NCBI GenBank assembly: GCA_017474385.1 | Contig: JAFVHU010000070.1 | Coordinates: 1-39,537, forward strand | Reading direction: 5' to 3' | Length of the DNA: 39,537 nt | Source: Afipia sp. | GTDB taxonomy: Bacteria; Pseudomonadota; Alphaproteobacteria; Rhizobiales; Xanthobacteraceae | Shown: positions 1-9,049 of the stretch, in pieces | Position numbering within the stretch: position 1 is the stretch's first letter | Layout: every line of letters starts with the position of its first letter | Made by a program: the position numbers and the translations under genes | Notes under the pieces: generated by a model | Databases searched by the model: none | What the model saw: only the letters and a program-made list of their open reading frames with translations | Told to the model about the DNA's origin: nothing

Positions 1-344
1 CCGGGCAGCGGCGCGCGCGGCTGAGCCGAGGGCGGTGGCGAAACGGCAGATGATGGTGTCGGTGGCGGCGGTGGCGCGGCGGGACGCTCGGGCGGAGCCT
101 CGGCGGACGATGCCTGATGCGCAGCGGCGCGGCGGACGGCATCGGCCTCGACCCTGCGCACCGCATCCTCGAGCGCCAGGCGCTCGCGTGTGATTTCGGC
201 TTCGCTCAAGGCCGGCTGCACGCCGCGCAACTGGGAAATCAGCGCCGTTCGCGCGCGCTCATAGAGCGCACGCCGTTGCTCGCCGGGGGCACTGGGGTCC
301 AGTCCGGCGATGGCGCGGGCTATGAGCGGATAGTAATCAGCCAT
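1..344 (-). CDS. Hypothetical protein with Pro-rich tail (3' end outside window)
   Basis: Reading down from ATG at 342-344 gives an open frame of 114 codons that runs off the left edge. The N-terminus (MADYYPLIARAIAGLDPSAP) is followed by an acidic/basic helical stretch of about residues 20-72, with ERARTALISQLRG and ITRERLALEDAVRRVEA. A Pro/Ala/Ser-rich low-complexity segment starts near residue 82. I recall similar proteins of unknown function beside purA in Bradyrhizobium relatives, but that is memory, not a search. The helix plus proline linker suggests a modular protein whose C-terminal domain lies outside the window. It follows purA on the same strand with a gap of about 150 bp. Confidence 0.7.
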   Translation of the reverse strand, partial: MADYYPLIARAIAGLDPSAPGEQRRALYERARTALISQLRGVQPALSEAEITRERLALEDAVRRVEADAVRRAAAHQASSAEAPPERPAAPPPPPTPSSAVSPPPSAQPRAPLP

Positions 345-450
345 TCTGGTCCAGTTTGCAGGATTCTCAGCGAACCCTGTACTTAAAAAACGTCAATCAA
401 CAGAACACAGTCCACTCATGATGGGCCATGTTTTGTTTATTCTCTGTTCA

Positions 451-496
451 AGCATGGCCTGATCCGAAAACCGGCACCCCCTTTTCGGGGCCATGC
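451..496. repeat. Palindromic repeat abutting the purA stop (family A)
   Basis: An imperfect inverted repeat. AGCATGGCC plus CCGAAAA on the left is mirrored by TTTTCGG plus GGCCATGCT on the right, around a C-rich loop. It ends one base before the purA stop codon. It resembles the AGCATG...CCGAAAA palindromes that are very common between genes in Bradyrhizobium and relatives. It may form an RNA hairpin at the end of the purA transcript. Confidence 0.75.
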
Positions 497-1789
497 TTAT
501 GCCTCGAATGGGTTTTGCACGAGGATAGTATCCTCGCGTTCCGGGCTGGTGGAAAGCAGCGCAATCGGGCAGCCGACCAGTTCCTCGACCCGGCGAACAT
601 ATTTGATGGCCTGCGCGGGCAGATCCGCCCACGACCGGGCGTTGGCCGTCGGCTCTTTCCAGCCTTCGATGGTCTCATAGATCGGCTCGACGCGCGCCTG
701 CGCGCCCTCGCCCGCCGGGAGATGATCGATCTCCTTGCCGTCGAGCTTGTAGCCGACACAAACCTGGATCTCGTCAAAGCCGTCGAGGATGTCGAGCTTG
801 GTCAGCGCGAGGCCATGGATACCGCTGGTCCGCGCGGTCTGCCGCACCAGCACCGCATCGAACCAGCCGCAGCGGCGCTTGCGCCCGGTGTTGACGCCGA
901 ACTCCTTGCCGCGCTGGCCGATCAGTTCGCCGATCTCGTTGGTCAGCTCGGTGGGGAACGGTCCCTGTCCAACGCGTGTGGTGTAGGCCTTGCAGATGCC
1001 AAGCACATAGCCGACCGAACTCGGGCCCATGCCGGTGCCGGTCGCGGCCTGCGCCGCCACCGTGTTGGATGAGGTGACATAGGGATAGGTGCCGTGATCG
1101 ACATCGAGCAGCGCGCCCTGCGCGCCCTCGAACAGGATGCGCTTGCCTTCGCGGCGCTTGTGATCAAGCAGATTCCACACCGAGTCCGCGAACGGCAGCA
1201 CCTTCGGCGCGATCGCCGTCAGTTCTTTCAGGATGTCCGCGCCGTCGATCTCCGGCAGATTGAGGCCGCGGCGCAGCGCGTTGTGATGCGCCAGCAGGCG
1301 ATCGATCTTGTGCGGCAGCGTCTGCGGATCGGCGAGATCCATCAGCCGGATCGCGCGGCGGCCGACCTTGTCTTCATACGCCGGGCCGATACCGCGCTGG
1401 GTGGTGCCGATGGCGTTGGCCTTGCTGGCGTTCTCGCGCACGGCATCGAGTTCACGATGCAGCGGCAGAATCAGCGTGACGTTTTCGGCGACGCGCAGAT
1501 TGTCGGGCGAGATCTTCACGCCCTGGCCTTGCAGCTTGTCGAGTTCGGTCAGGAACGCCTGCGCATCGAACACAACGCCGTTGCCGATCACCGACAGCTT
1601 CGACGGCCGCAGCACGCCCGAAGGCAGCAGCGCGAGCTTGTAGGTGTTTCCATTGATGACGAGCGTATGGCCGGCGTTATGGCCGCCCTGAAAGCGAACG
1701 ACGATGTCAGCTTGCTCCGACAACCAGTCGACGATCTTGCCCTTCCCTTCGTCGCCCCACTGGGCGCCGACGACGACAACATTGGCCAT
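497..1789 (-). CDS. purA: Adenylosuccinate synthetase
   Basis: Catalyses GTP-dependent condensation of IMP and aspartate to adenylosuccinate, the first committed step from IMP to AMP, in the cytosol. The 430-residue length is normal for the family. The P-loop-like motif WGDEGKGK (residues 11-18) carries catalytic Asp13, and His41 lies in GGHNAGHT. The IMP-binding segment [13 protein letters not shown] is present. ATG at 1789 ([17 protein letters not shown]) was chosen because the family starts there; an in-frame codon 27 bases upstream would add nine atypical residues. The next gene upstream (2011, + strand) is divergent, so purA probably has its own promoter in 1790-2010. Nothing is unusual in the protein. 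Confidence 0.98.
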   Translation of the reverse strand: MANVVVVGAQWGDEGKGKIVDWLSEQADIVVRFQGGHNAGHTLVINGNTYKLALLPSGVLRPSKLSVIGNGVVFDAQAFLTELDKLQGQGVKISPDNLRVAENVTLILPLHRELDAVRENASKANAIGTTQRGIGPAYEDKVGRRAIRLMDLADPQTLPHKIDRLLAHHNALRRGLNLPEIDGADILKELTAIAPKVLPFADSVWNLLDHKRREGKRILFEGAQGALLDVDHGTYPYVTSSNTVAAQAATGTGMGPSSVGYVLGICKAYTTRVGQGPFPTELTNEIGELIGQRGKEFGVNTGRKRRCGWFDAVLVRQTARTSGIHGLALTKLDILDGFDEIQVCVGYKLDGKEIDHLPAGEGAQARVEPIYETIEGWKEPTANARSWADLPAQAIKYVRRVEELVGCPIALLSTSPEREDTILVQNPFEA

Positions 1790-2010
1790 TTCCAGACAAT
1801 CTCCCGCAACCCGCAAATCCGCCGGAATTCCAGCGCCTTGCAGCCAGGGTAGCGCTTGCGAGGCATGTCACCGGATAACGGATGCGCGCATGGGAAGCAA
1901 GCGCCAACGGGTGTTGACGCCTATGCTGAATGGGGTGCAAATCATTGATATCCCCAAATAATTCCGGCCAGCCTCGGCCTTCCTTGCAAAGCCTATAATC
2001 CGCCATCGAC

Positions 2011-2943
2011 ATGAACGATCCCGCCCCGCGATCCGCGACATCATGGCTCATGAACAGGCCATACCTGCTGCTGTCGCTGTCATCCCTGTTCTGGGCAGGC
2101 AACATCGTGCTGGGACGTTTCATCGCAGCGGATTTTCCGCCCATGGCGCTCTCCTTCATGCGCTGGGGCTTCGCCTGTCTGATCGTCCTGCCGTTCGCGT
2201 GGCCTCATCTGAAGGCCGAGTGGCCGGTGATCCGCAAGCACCTGCCGATTCTCACACTACTGACCCTCACCGGCCTCGCCGGCTACAACGCCATCGCCTA
2301 TCTCGGGCTGCGATACACCGAGGCGCTGAATGCGCTGCTGATCCAGTCGTCGGGGCCGTTGATCGTTGCGCTCTGGTCGTTCGTCTTGCTCGGCATTCGC
2401 CTCACATGGCCGCAAACCATCGGGATCGGCATTTCACTGGTTGGCGTTCTGACGATTCTGTCGCGCGGCGATCCAGTCGCCCTCACCTCGATTCATCTGA
2501 ACAAGGGCGATCTGATCTTCACCACCGCGCTGATCATCTTCGGGCTCTATTCCGTGCTGGCGGTGAAACGCCCGGCGATACACCCGCTCGCTTTCATGGG
2601 CTTCACATCCGGTTACGCAACGGTGCTGCTCATTCCCGCTGTGATCGCAGAAGCTGCAACCGGCAAGACGCCATCGCTCTCCGTGAACAACGCACTCACG
2701 CTGGCTTATGTCGCGATATTTCCATCGATCCTCGCCTATCTGTTCTTCAACCGCGGCGTCGAGCTGATCGGCGCCAACCGCGCCGCACCGTTTTTCCATC
2801 TGATCCCGGTGTTCGGATCAGTGCTCGCGATTGCCTTCCTCGGCGAGCGGCCGCAGCTATTCCATTTTGCGGGCTATGCGCTGGTGCTGACCGGCGTTGT
2901 GATCGCCGCGCGGCGCGCATCATCGGCGGTTGCTGAAGCCTGA
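2011..2943 (+). CDS. DMT-family transporter (EamA domains), copy 1
   Basis: A 310-residue integral membrane protein with about ten predicted membrane segments arranged as two EamA repeats, the usual build of the drug/metabolite transporter superfamily. The N-terminal segment SLFWAGNIVLGRFIA and the later ALNALLIQSSGPL and FNRGVELIGANRAAPFFHL are typical of this group. The substrate cannot be read from sequence; relatives export amino acids or other small metabolites. It is divergent from purA and followed 150 bp later by a close paralogue in the same orientation. No strong ribosome-binding site is seen before ATG 2011. A TATAAT sequence at 1994-1999 lies too near the start, and has no clear -35 partner, to be called a promoter. 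Confidence 0.9.
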   Translation: MNDPAPRSATSWLMNRPYLLLSLSSLFWAGNIVLGRFIAADFPPMALSFMRWGFACLIVLPFAWPHLKAEWPVIRKHLPILTLLTLTGLAGYNAIAYLGLRYTEALNALLIQSSGPLIVALWSFVLLGIRLTWPQTIGIGISLVGVLTILSRGDPVALTSIHLNKGDLIFTTALIIFGLYSVLAVKRPAIHPLAFMGFTSGYATVLLIPAVIAEAATGKTPSLSVNNALTLAYVAIFPSILAYLFFNRGVELIGANRAAPFFHLIPVFGSVLAIAFLGERPQLFHFAGYALVLTGVVIAARRASSAVAEA

Positions 2944-3096
2944 TCACAACACGATCTGCTTGCTCTTTCCATGAAACGGGAGAGGTAAAAACACCGCGCC
3001 GATACCCGCTTGGCGCAACGGAGCAATCCGGGATTGGCGGTTGCGAAAGGTGCGAAACATCGGCACAACTTGACCTATCCTCTTTCCCAAAGACCC

Positions 3097-4044
3097 ATGA
3101 CCGTCGCTGATCCGCCCTTGCGCCAGTCCTCGCTTGCCTCACGGCTGGCGAACCAGCCCTACCTGCTGCTCAGTCTGATGGCGCTGTTCTGGGCCGCCAA
3201 TATCGTGCTCGGGCGCTACGTCGCCGGGCACGTTCCGCCGTTCACGCTGACATTCCTGCGCTGGGCCGGAACGTTCCTCGTTGTCGCTCCCTTCGCGTGG
3301 CCCTATCTGCAACGCGACTGGCCGACCATGCGCCGGCACATGCCGCTGCTGCTGGTTCTGGCGCTGACAGGCTTCGCCCTCAACAACGCCTTGTCCTATT
3401 GGGGACTGCAACACACCCAGGCGCTGAACGCGCTGCTGATCCAGTCGTCGGGACCGCTGTTCGTGGCGCTATGGGCGCTGGTGCTGTTTGGCGTGCGGCT
3501 GTCATGGATGCAGGCTGCCGGCATTCTCGTCTCGCTGCTTGGCGTGCTCGTCATCGTCCTGCGCGGCGATCTCGCTGCGCTGGCGGCGATTCAGATCAAC
3601 GCCGGTGACATGAGTTTCGCCGGGGCGCTGTTCGTGTTCGGCCTGTACTCCGCCCTCATGACGCGGCGTCCGAAGATCAATCCGCTCTCGCTGATTGCTT
3701 TCACCACGGGAGCCGGAGCACTGATGCTGTTGCCGCTGGTGGGATGGGAAGTCTCGATCGGTGACAGGCTGATACTCGACACACTGACGGTCGCCACCGT
3801 CGTCTTCGTCGTGATCTTTCCCTCGACGCTGGCCTACATCTTCTTCAACCGCGGGATCGAACTGATCGGGCCCAACCGCGCCGCGCCATTCTTCCACCTG
3901 GTGCCGGTATTCGGTTCGGTGATGGCCATCGTGCTGCTCGGAGAGAAGCCGGAGCTGTTCCATCTGGTCGGCTACGTGCTGGTGCTGGCGGGCGTTATCA
4001 CCGCATCGCGGCGCGGATCGGCCGGGAAACGTCCCGCTTCCTGA
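3097..4044 (+). CDS. DMT-family transporter (EamA domains), copy 2
   Basis: A 315-residue, roughly ten-segment EamA transporter. It is clearly a paralogue of the gene ending at 2943, sharing NxPYLLLSL, FWAxNIVLGR, ALNALLIQSSGPL and FFNRGxELIGxNRAAPFFHL. The start at ATG 3097 (MTVADPPL) aligns with copy 1. A TTG at 3010 would add 29 hydrophilic residues with no counterpart and is less likely. Substrate unknown. The pair probably arose by tandem duplication followed by divergence. The two could be cotranscribed, because the 153 bp gap holds no obvious terminator. Confidence 0.9.
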   Translation: MTVADPPLRQSSLASRLANQPYLLLSLMALFWAANIVLGRYVAGHVPPFTLTFLRWAGTFLVVAPFAWPYLQRDWPTMRRHMPLLLVLALTGFALNNALSYWGLQHTQALNALLIQSSGPLFVALWALVLFGVRLSWMQAAGILVSLLGVLVIVLRGDLAALAAIQINAGDMSFAGALFVFGLYSALMTRRPKINPLSLIAFTTGAGALMLLPLVGWEVSIGDRLILDTLTVATVVFVVIFPSTLAYIFFNRGIELIGPNRAAPFFHLVPVFGSVMAIVLLGEKPELFHLVGYVLVLAGVITASRRGSAGKRPAS

Positions 4045-4153
4045 CTGGCAATTCGCCAGGACTTCGCGCAATCTCTGCCCCAAGCGAACGGCGCAGGTCT
4101 TCGATGACTTGACGACCGGCGCAGAAAAAATCGACAGGGCGGAGATACCATCA

Positions 4154-5146
4154 ATGAACTTTCTGAAATCAACGATATCGCCAATGACCTTGGCGCTTGC
4201 CGTCGCGGCCGGCGTTCTGGCTGCCGGACCATCGGCCGCGCAGGCTCCCTGGCCCGCGCCAGGCAGGAATATCACGCTGGTGCTCCCGTTTGCGGCAGGC
4301 AGCGGCACCGACACCACGACGCGTCTGATCTCGAGGGAGCTCGCCGTCGCACTCGGTACCAATATCGTGGTCGACAACAAGCCCGGCGCCAACGGCTCGA
4401 TCGCCGCGAGCTATGTCGCGCGCTCCGAGCCGGATGGCTACACGATTTTCGTCACGACCAACACGTCGCACTCGGCCAATCCGTATCTCCTGAAGAACAT
4501 GACGTACGATCCGATCAAGGATTTCACGCCGATCGCGCGCTCCGGCGACCTGCCGTTCATGCTGGTGATCAATCCGGAGATCCCGGCCAATTCGGTCGCC
4601 GAACTTATCGCGCTCGCAAAAAAGGAGCCCGGCAAATACTCTTACGCCAGCGGCAGTTCGTCGGCGATCGTGTCCGGCGCGACATTCGCAACGCTGGCGG
4701 GCATCGATCTGCTTCACGTTCCCTACAAGAGTTCGCCGCCCGCGCTGACCGACGTGATCGCCGGACGGGTGTCCATGATGTTCGTCGATGTTCCGACCGG
4801 CCTGCCCCATGTCAACGGCAAGGCGCTGAAAGCGCTGGCGGTGACGACGATCAAGCGCTCCGCGCTGTTACCAGACCTTCCCACCATGGACGAAGCCGGC
4901 GTGAAGGGCTTCGACATCACGTCGTGGCAGGGCTATCTCGGCCCGGCGAACCTGCCGCAGCCGATCGTGACCCGGCTGAATGCGGAAATCCGCAAGGTGG
5001 TCGAACGGCCCGATATCAAGAAGGAGCTTGCCGACCGCGGCATGGAAGCGTTCTCCGGCACGCCCGAGAGTTTCGACAAGTTCCTGAAAGAACAACTCGT
5101 GGTGTGGGAAAAGCTGATCCGGGAAGCCAAGATCGAGAAGCAGTAG
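4154..5146 (+). CDS. TctC/Bug-family periplasmic solute-binding protein
   Basis: A 330-residue tripartite tricarboxylate transporter receptor-type protein. A Sec signal peptide ends near AGPSAAQA (about residue 31). The mature part has the Bug-family pattern: WPxRxITLVLPFAAGSGTD, then VVDNKPGANGSIAA, YTIFVTTNTSHS and DLLHVPYKSSPPALTDVIAG. Members bind carboxylates or aromatic acids in the periplasm. ATG 4154 is preceded by GGAGA at 4141-4145 with 8 bases spacing. No tctA or tctB membrane genes lie nearby, so it is an orphan receptor, as is common for expanded Bug families. The ligand cannot be predicted. Confidence 0.93.
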   Translation: MNFLKSTISPMTLALAVAAGVLAAGPSAAQAPWPAPGRNITLVLPFAAGSGTDTTTRLISRELAVALGTNIVVDNKPGANGSIAASYVARSEPDGYTIFVTTNTSHSANPYLLKNMTYDPIKDFTPIARSGDLPFMLVINPEIPANSVAELIALAKKEPGKYSYASGSSSAIVSGATFATLAGIDLLHVPYKSSPPALTDVIAGRVSMMFVDVPTGLPHVNGKALKALAVTTIKRSALLPDLPTMDEAGVKGFDITSWQGYLGPANLPQPIVTRLNAEIRKVVERPDIKKELADRGMEAFSGTPESFDKFLKEQLVVWEKLIREAKIEKQ

Positions 5147-5166
5147 CGCTGCGATAGCAAAAATGC

Positions 5167-5234
5167 GTCATACGCGGGCTTGACCCGCGTATCCATCCTT
5201 AGAGATGGATGGCCGGGTCAAGCCCGGCCATGAC
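5167..5234. repeat. Palindromic repeat between convergent genes (family B)
   Basis: Two arms beginning GTCAT and ending ATCCATC, each with a nested GGGCTTGACCC hairpin, face one another around a short centre. The repeat lies 20 bp after the tctC-like stop and 38 bp before the stop of the convergent chemoreceptor gene. It could act as a bidirectional transcript end. A diverged relative is at 15004-15089. Confidence 0.8.
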
Positions 5235-5272
5235 AGTATTTGTATGTAGCGACGTCCGCGGCAAACCGAACG

Positions 5273-6961
5273 TCACGCCGCCCGCACCTTGCCGAGGAAT
5301 TCGTCCACCGCCGCACGCAGCATGCCCGACTGCTGGTCGAGGTCGCGGGCGCTGGTGAGAACGACCGACGCAGCATTGCCGGTGGCCGAGGCCGCCGCGC
5401 TGACGCCGCCGATGTGATCGCTGATCTCGGCCGAACCTGCCGCCACCGACTGGATGTTGCGCGCGATCTCCCGCGTGGCAGCGCCCTGCTCTTCAACGGC
5501 GCTGGAGATGTTCAGCGTGATCTCGCTCATGCGCGTGATCGTCTCGGTGATGCCGCCGATCGATGTTACCGCATCGCTGGTGGTCGCCTGCATCGCCGCC
5601 ACCTGAGCCGAAATCTCTTCCGTGGCCTTGGCGGTCTGGGTCGCCAGCGCCTTCACTTCCGATGCGACGACGGCGAAGCCGCGTCCTGCCTCACCCGCGC
5701 GCGCCGCCTCGATGGTCGCGTTGAGCGCGAGCAGGTTGGTCTGCGCCGCGATAGAGTGAATGAGCTGCACCACCTCGCCGATCTTCTCAGCGCCATCGGA
5801 GAGAACCTGCACCGTCGCGTTGGTGCGCTCGGCATCGGCCACGGCCTTGCTGGCGATCTCGTTGGACTGGTTGACCTGGCGCGAAATCTCCGCGACCGAG
5901 CTGGACAGTTCCTCGGCGGCCGCCGCCACGGTGCCGACATCGTTCGACGCCCTCTCCGAAGCCGATCCCACGGTCGCCGCACGGGCGCTCGCATCCGTCG
6001 CCGAATGGGTCATCGATTGCGCCGTGGTCTGCATGCCAGCCGCGGACGATGCCACCGAACGCACGATGCCGTTGACGCTGCTCTCGAACTCCAGCGCGAT
6101 CGCATGCATTGCGGCCTGGCGCTCTTCCGCCGCACGCTTGCGCGTCTCGGTTTCGGCGCTTTCAAGGTCGCGCATGCGGACGGCATTGTCCTTGAAGACC
6201 TGAACCGTCGCCGCCATCTTGCCGATCTCGTCGCGCCGGCCGATGCCCGGAATCTCCTCCTTGAGCTGCCCGTCAGCCAGCGTCTTCATGCGCATACCGA
6301 GCAGGCCGAGCGGGCGGGTGATGCTGCGGCCGACGAACCAGGCCACCGCGCCGGAGACCACACCGATACCGAGAATCGCGGCGCCCAGCACCATCACGAT
6401 CTGCATCAGCTTGGCGTCGAGGTCATCGACATAGGCGCCGGTGCCGACGAACATATTCCAGCCGGGAATTCCGGCGGCGTAGGAGATTTTCGGCGCCAGC
6501 TCGGTCTGACCGGGCTTCTGCCAGAAGTAGTGGATCGTGACATCGCCCTTGGCGGCGACACCGTCGCGCATTTCGCGGGTCGACTTGCGTCCGTTCACAA
6601 CATTATCGAGATGGCTGGTGCCGATCTGTTTCGGGTTGAGCACCGCCACCGCGATGCCGTCCATGGTGTAGGCGAACATATAGCCGGCGCCGTTGTCATA
6701 GGTCATGCTCTGGATCCGCTGAACCCACTGCTCGACCGCAGCGTCCTTGGTCAGCTTTCCGGCTTCCACCTGCTTCTGATATCCGATCGCCATATTCCGC
6801 GCGGTCTCGACGACTGCCCGGAGCTGCTCCTTCCGCGCGCTGAACATCTCGTTCTGCATCATACGGGCGGCAAAAAAGCCCGCGGCACACAGACCAATCA
6901 GGGTCACACACACCAGAACGCCCAGCTTCACGGCGACGGGCCAGTTATTGAGAAATTTCAC
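5273..6961 (-). CDS. Methyl-accepting chemotaxis protein (sCache_2-HAMP-MCPsignal), copy 1
   Basis: A 562-residue chemoreceptor. TM1 is about residues 12-33. A periplasmic single-Cache domain spans about 37-185, with [15 protein letters not shown] and the hallmark end [19 protein letters not shown]2 is about 187-209, HAMP about 210-265, and the cytoplasmic signalling hairpin about 320-530 with its conserved tip at 396-440 ([20 protein letters not shown]). No C-terminal CheR-binding pentapeptide is visible; the protein ends LGKVRAA. Translation starts at GTG 6961, with GGAG 7 bases upstream. sCache_2 domains often sense small carboxylates, but the ligand is unknown. No che genes lie nearby. 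A near-identical paralogue lies upstream. Confidence 0.95.
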   Translation of the reverse strand: MKFLNNWPVAVKLGVLVCVTLIGLCAAGFFAARMMQNEMFSARKEQLRAVVETARNMAIGYQKQVEAGKLTKDAAVEQWVQRIQSMTYDNGAGYMFAYTMDGIAVAVLNPKQIGTSHLDNVVNGRKSTREMRDGVAAKGDVTIHYFWQKPGQTELAPKISYAAGIPGWNMFVGTGAYVDDLDAKLMQIVMVLGAAILGIGVVSGAVAWFVGRSITRPLGLLGMRMKTLADGQLKEEIPGIGRRDEIGKMAATVQVFKDNAVRMRDLESAETETRKRAAEERQAAMHAIALEFESSVNGIVRSVASSAAGMQTTAQSMTHSATDASARAATVGSASERASNDVGTVAAAAEELSSSVAEISRQVNQSNEIASKAVADAERTNATVQVLSDGAEKIGEVVQLIHSIAAQTNLLALNATIEAARAGEAGRGFAVVASEVKALATQTAKATEEISAQVAAMQATTSDAVTSIGGITETITRMSEITLNISSAVEEQGAATREIARNIQSVAAGSAEISDHIGGVSAAASATGNAASVVLTSARDLDQQSGMLRAAVDEFLGKVRAA

Positions 6962-7080
6962 GCGGCTTCTCCGGGAGAATTGGCGCGGACGCGCCGGAAG
7001 TAAGAATTCACTTCATTTACTACAAGACTGTTGAATCTTCCTTACTCCGGTTCCCGTTGGTGGTGCGCGGGACCACGGCC

Positions 7081-7117
7081 AAATCAAAAAGCGCGGCTGC
7101 TTTTCAGCAACCGCGCT
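7081..7117 (-). terminator. Rho-independent terminator of MCP copy 2
   Basis: Read on the minus strand, a 12-bp stem (AGCGCGGTTGCT with AGCAGCCGCGCT) closes on a GAAA tetraloop and is followed by TTTTTGATTT. The single imperfect pair is a G-T wobble on this strand, which fits minus-strand use. It lies 77 bp beyond the stop of the gene at 7194. Confidence 0.85.
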
Positions 7118-7193
7118 GGTGTTCATCCGATGGTATTCGATGCTTCCGGATCAGCGCCGGAGAACCGCTCCCTTTAACGGAGGAGTTAGGGCG

Positions 7194-8882
7194 TCACGCC
7201 GCCCGCACCTTGCCGAGGAATTCGTCCACCGCCGTGCGCAGCATGCCCGACTGCTGGTCGAGATCGCGGGCGCTGGAGAGAACGTCCGACGCAGCGGTGC
7301 CGGTCGCAGCCGCGGCCGAACTGACGCCGCCGATGTGATCGCTGATTTCGCTCGATCCTGCCGCCACCGACTGGATGTTGCGTGCGATCTCGCGGGTCGC
7401 AGCGCCCTGCTCTTCGACGGCGCTGGAGATGTTCATGGTGATCTCGCTCATCCGCGCGATGGTTTCGGTGATGCCGCCGATCGACACCACTGCGTCGCTG
7501 GTGGTGGCCTGCATCGCCGCGACCTGCGCCGAGATTTCCTCGGTGGCCTTGGCGGTCTGGTTGGCCAGCGCCTTGACCTCGGAGGCCACCACGGCGAAGC
7601 CGCGGCCGGCTTCGCCGGCGCGTGCCGCCTCGATGGTGGCGTTGAGCGCGAGCAGATTGGTCTGCGCCGCGATGGAGTGAATGAGCTGCACCACTTCGCC
7701 GATCTTCTCGGCGCCGCTGGAGAGTACCTGCACCGTCGCATTGGTGCGCTCGGCGTCGGCCACCGCCTTGGTGGCGATCTCGTTCGACTGGTTGACCTGG
7801 CGGGCGATCTCGGCGACCGAGCTCGACAGCTCTTCCGCCGCTGCCGCGACCGTACCGACGTTGCTCGATGCCCGTTCGGATGCCGAACCCACGGTGGCTG
7901 CGCGTGCGCTGGCGTCGCGGGCCGACGCGGTCATGGATTCCGCCGTCGACTGCATGCCGGCCGCCGATGTCGCCACGGAGCGAACGATGCCGTTGACGCT
8001 GCTTTCGAAGCTGCTGGCAATGTTGTTCATCACCGTCTTGCGCTCCGCAGCGGCGCGCTGCTGGGCTTCCGCTTCGACCTTCTCGAGATCGCGGATACGG
8101 ACCGCGTTGTCCTTGAAGACCTGCACCGTCGCAGCCATCGCACCGATCTCGTCACGGCGATCGCTGCCGGGGATGCTTTCCTCGAGCTGGCCGTCGGCCA
8201 GCGACTGCATGCGTGCGCCGAGCTGGCTGAGCGGACGGGTGATGCTGCGGCCGATCATCCAGGCCACCGCGCCGGAGACCGCGCCGATCAGGACAGTCGC
8301 CGCAATGAGCGCCATGATGATCGGCATCAGCTTGGCATCGAGATCGTCGAGATACACGCCGGTGCCGACGAACATGTTCCAGCCGGGAATTGCCACCGCA
8401 TAGGACAGCTTGCGGATCGGCTTTTCCTCGCCGGGCTTCATGTATTCATAGCGCAGCGTCACCTCGCCCTTGGCGGCGACACCGTCGCGCAGTTCGCGCG
8501 CCAGCTTGCGGCCGTTGGTTTCGATTTCGAGGCGGTTGGTGCCGATCTGCTTCAGATCCGGTGTCGCCACGGTAATGCCGTCCATGGTGTAGGCAAACAT
8601 GTAACCGCTGCCGTTGTCATACGTCAGCGTCCGGGCGCTGCGGCCGAATTCCTCGATCGCCGCTTCCTTGGTCATTTTCCCGGCTTCCACCTGCTTTTGC
8701 AGCCCGATCGCCATGTTGCGCGCGGTTTCCACCAGCGCATGGGTCTGCGCCTCGCGCGCACTCACCATTTCCCGTTGCATCATGAAGGCTGAGTAGAGGC
8801 CCGCAGCGCTGAGGCCGAGCAGGGTCACACCGACCAAGATACCAAGCTTGGCGGCGATGGGCAGGTTGTTCAGAAATTTCAC
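7194..8882 (-). CDS. Methyl-accepting chemotaxis protein (sCache_2-HAMP-MCPsignal), copy 2
   Basis: Also 562 residues, with the same domain order as the gene at 5273-6961: TM1, single Cache ending [19 protein letters not shown]2, HAMP, signalling domain. The C-terminal 230 residues are almost identical between the two, while the Cache domains differ at many positions (for example [13 protein letters not shown] here against [13 protein letters not shown]). This indicates duplication with divergence in ligand sensing. GTG 8882 is the start, with GGAG 7 bases upstream, exactly as in copy 1. It has its own terminator, so the two genes are probably separate transcription units. Ligand unknown. Confidence 0.95.
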   Translation of the reverse strand: MKFLNNLPIAAKLGILVGVTLLGLSAAGLYSAFMMQREMVSAREAQTHALVETARNMAIGLQKQVEAGKMTKEAAIEEFGRSARTLTYDNGSGYMFAYTMDGITVATPDLKQIGTNRLEIETNGRKLARELRDGVAAKGEVTLRYEYMKPGEEKPIRKLSYAVAIPGWNMFVGTGVYLDDLDAKLMPIIMALIAATVLIGAVSGAVAWMIGRSITRPLSQLGARMQSLADGQLEESIPGSDRRDEIGAMAATVQVFKDNAVRIRDLEKVEAEAQQRAAAERKTVMNNIASSFESSVNGIVRSVATSAAGMQSTAESMTASARDASARAATVGSASERASSNVGTVAAAAEELSSSVAEIARQVNQSNEIATKAVADAERTNATVQVLSSGAEKIGEVVQLIHSIAAQTNLLALNATIEAARAGEAGRGFAVVASEVKALANQTAKATEEISAQVAAMQATTSDAVVSIGGITETIARMSEITMNISSAVEEQGAATREIARNIQSVAAGSSEISDHIGGVSSAAAATGTAASDVLSSARDLDQQSGMLRTAVDEFLGKVRAA

Positions 8883-8989
8883 GATGAGACTCCGGGGCGG
8901 GCCGCGCTTCTGCGTGGATTCGTCTCAATCAATTATCGAAACTTCCTTTCGGGTTGGTTACCCATGCGTCTCTTGCAGTTCTGGTTTGA

Positions 8990-9024
8990 CGAAAAACAAA
9001 ACGGGCCGGAAAAATCCGGCCCGT
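8990..9024 (-). terminator. Rho-independent terminator of serA
   Basis: Minus-strand stem ACGGGCCGGA / TCCGGCCCGT (10 bp) around a four-base loop, followed by a T-rich run (TTTGTTTTTC). It lies 25 bp past the serA stop codon. Confidence 0.88.
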
Positions 9025-9049
9025 TCGTCATTATTGCAGGAACATCTGC

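Noticed and set aside
1994-1999. TATAAT sequence before the first EamA gene
   Set aside because: Only 11 bases before the start codon and no -35 element at proper spacing, so it cannot be supported as a promoter.
5240-7003. A 587-codon open frame on the plus strand opposite MCP copy 1
   Set aside because: Antisense to a clear chemoreceptor, with Arg/His/Asp-rich composition typical of reverse frames in GC-rich genes. The 557-codon frame at 7119-8792 opposite MCP copy 2 is the same artefact.
7194-8882. MCP copy 2 as a duplicated assembly artefact of copy 1
   Set aside because: The sensor halves differ throughout and each gene has distinct flanks, including a terminator.
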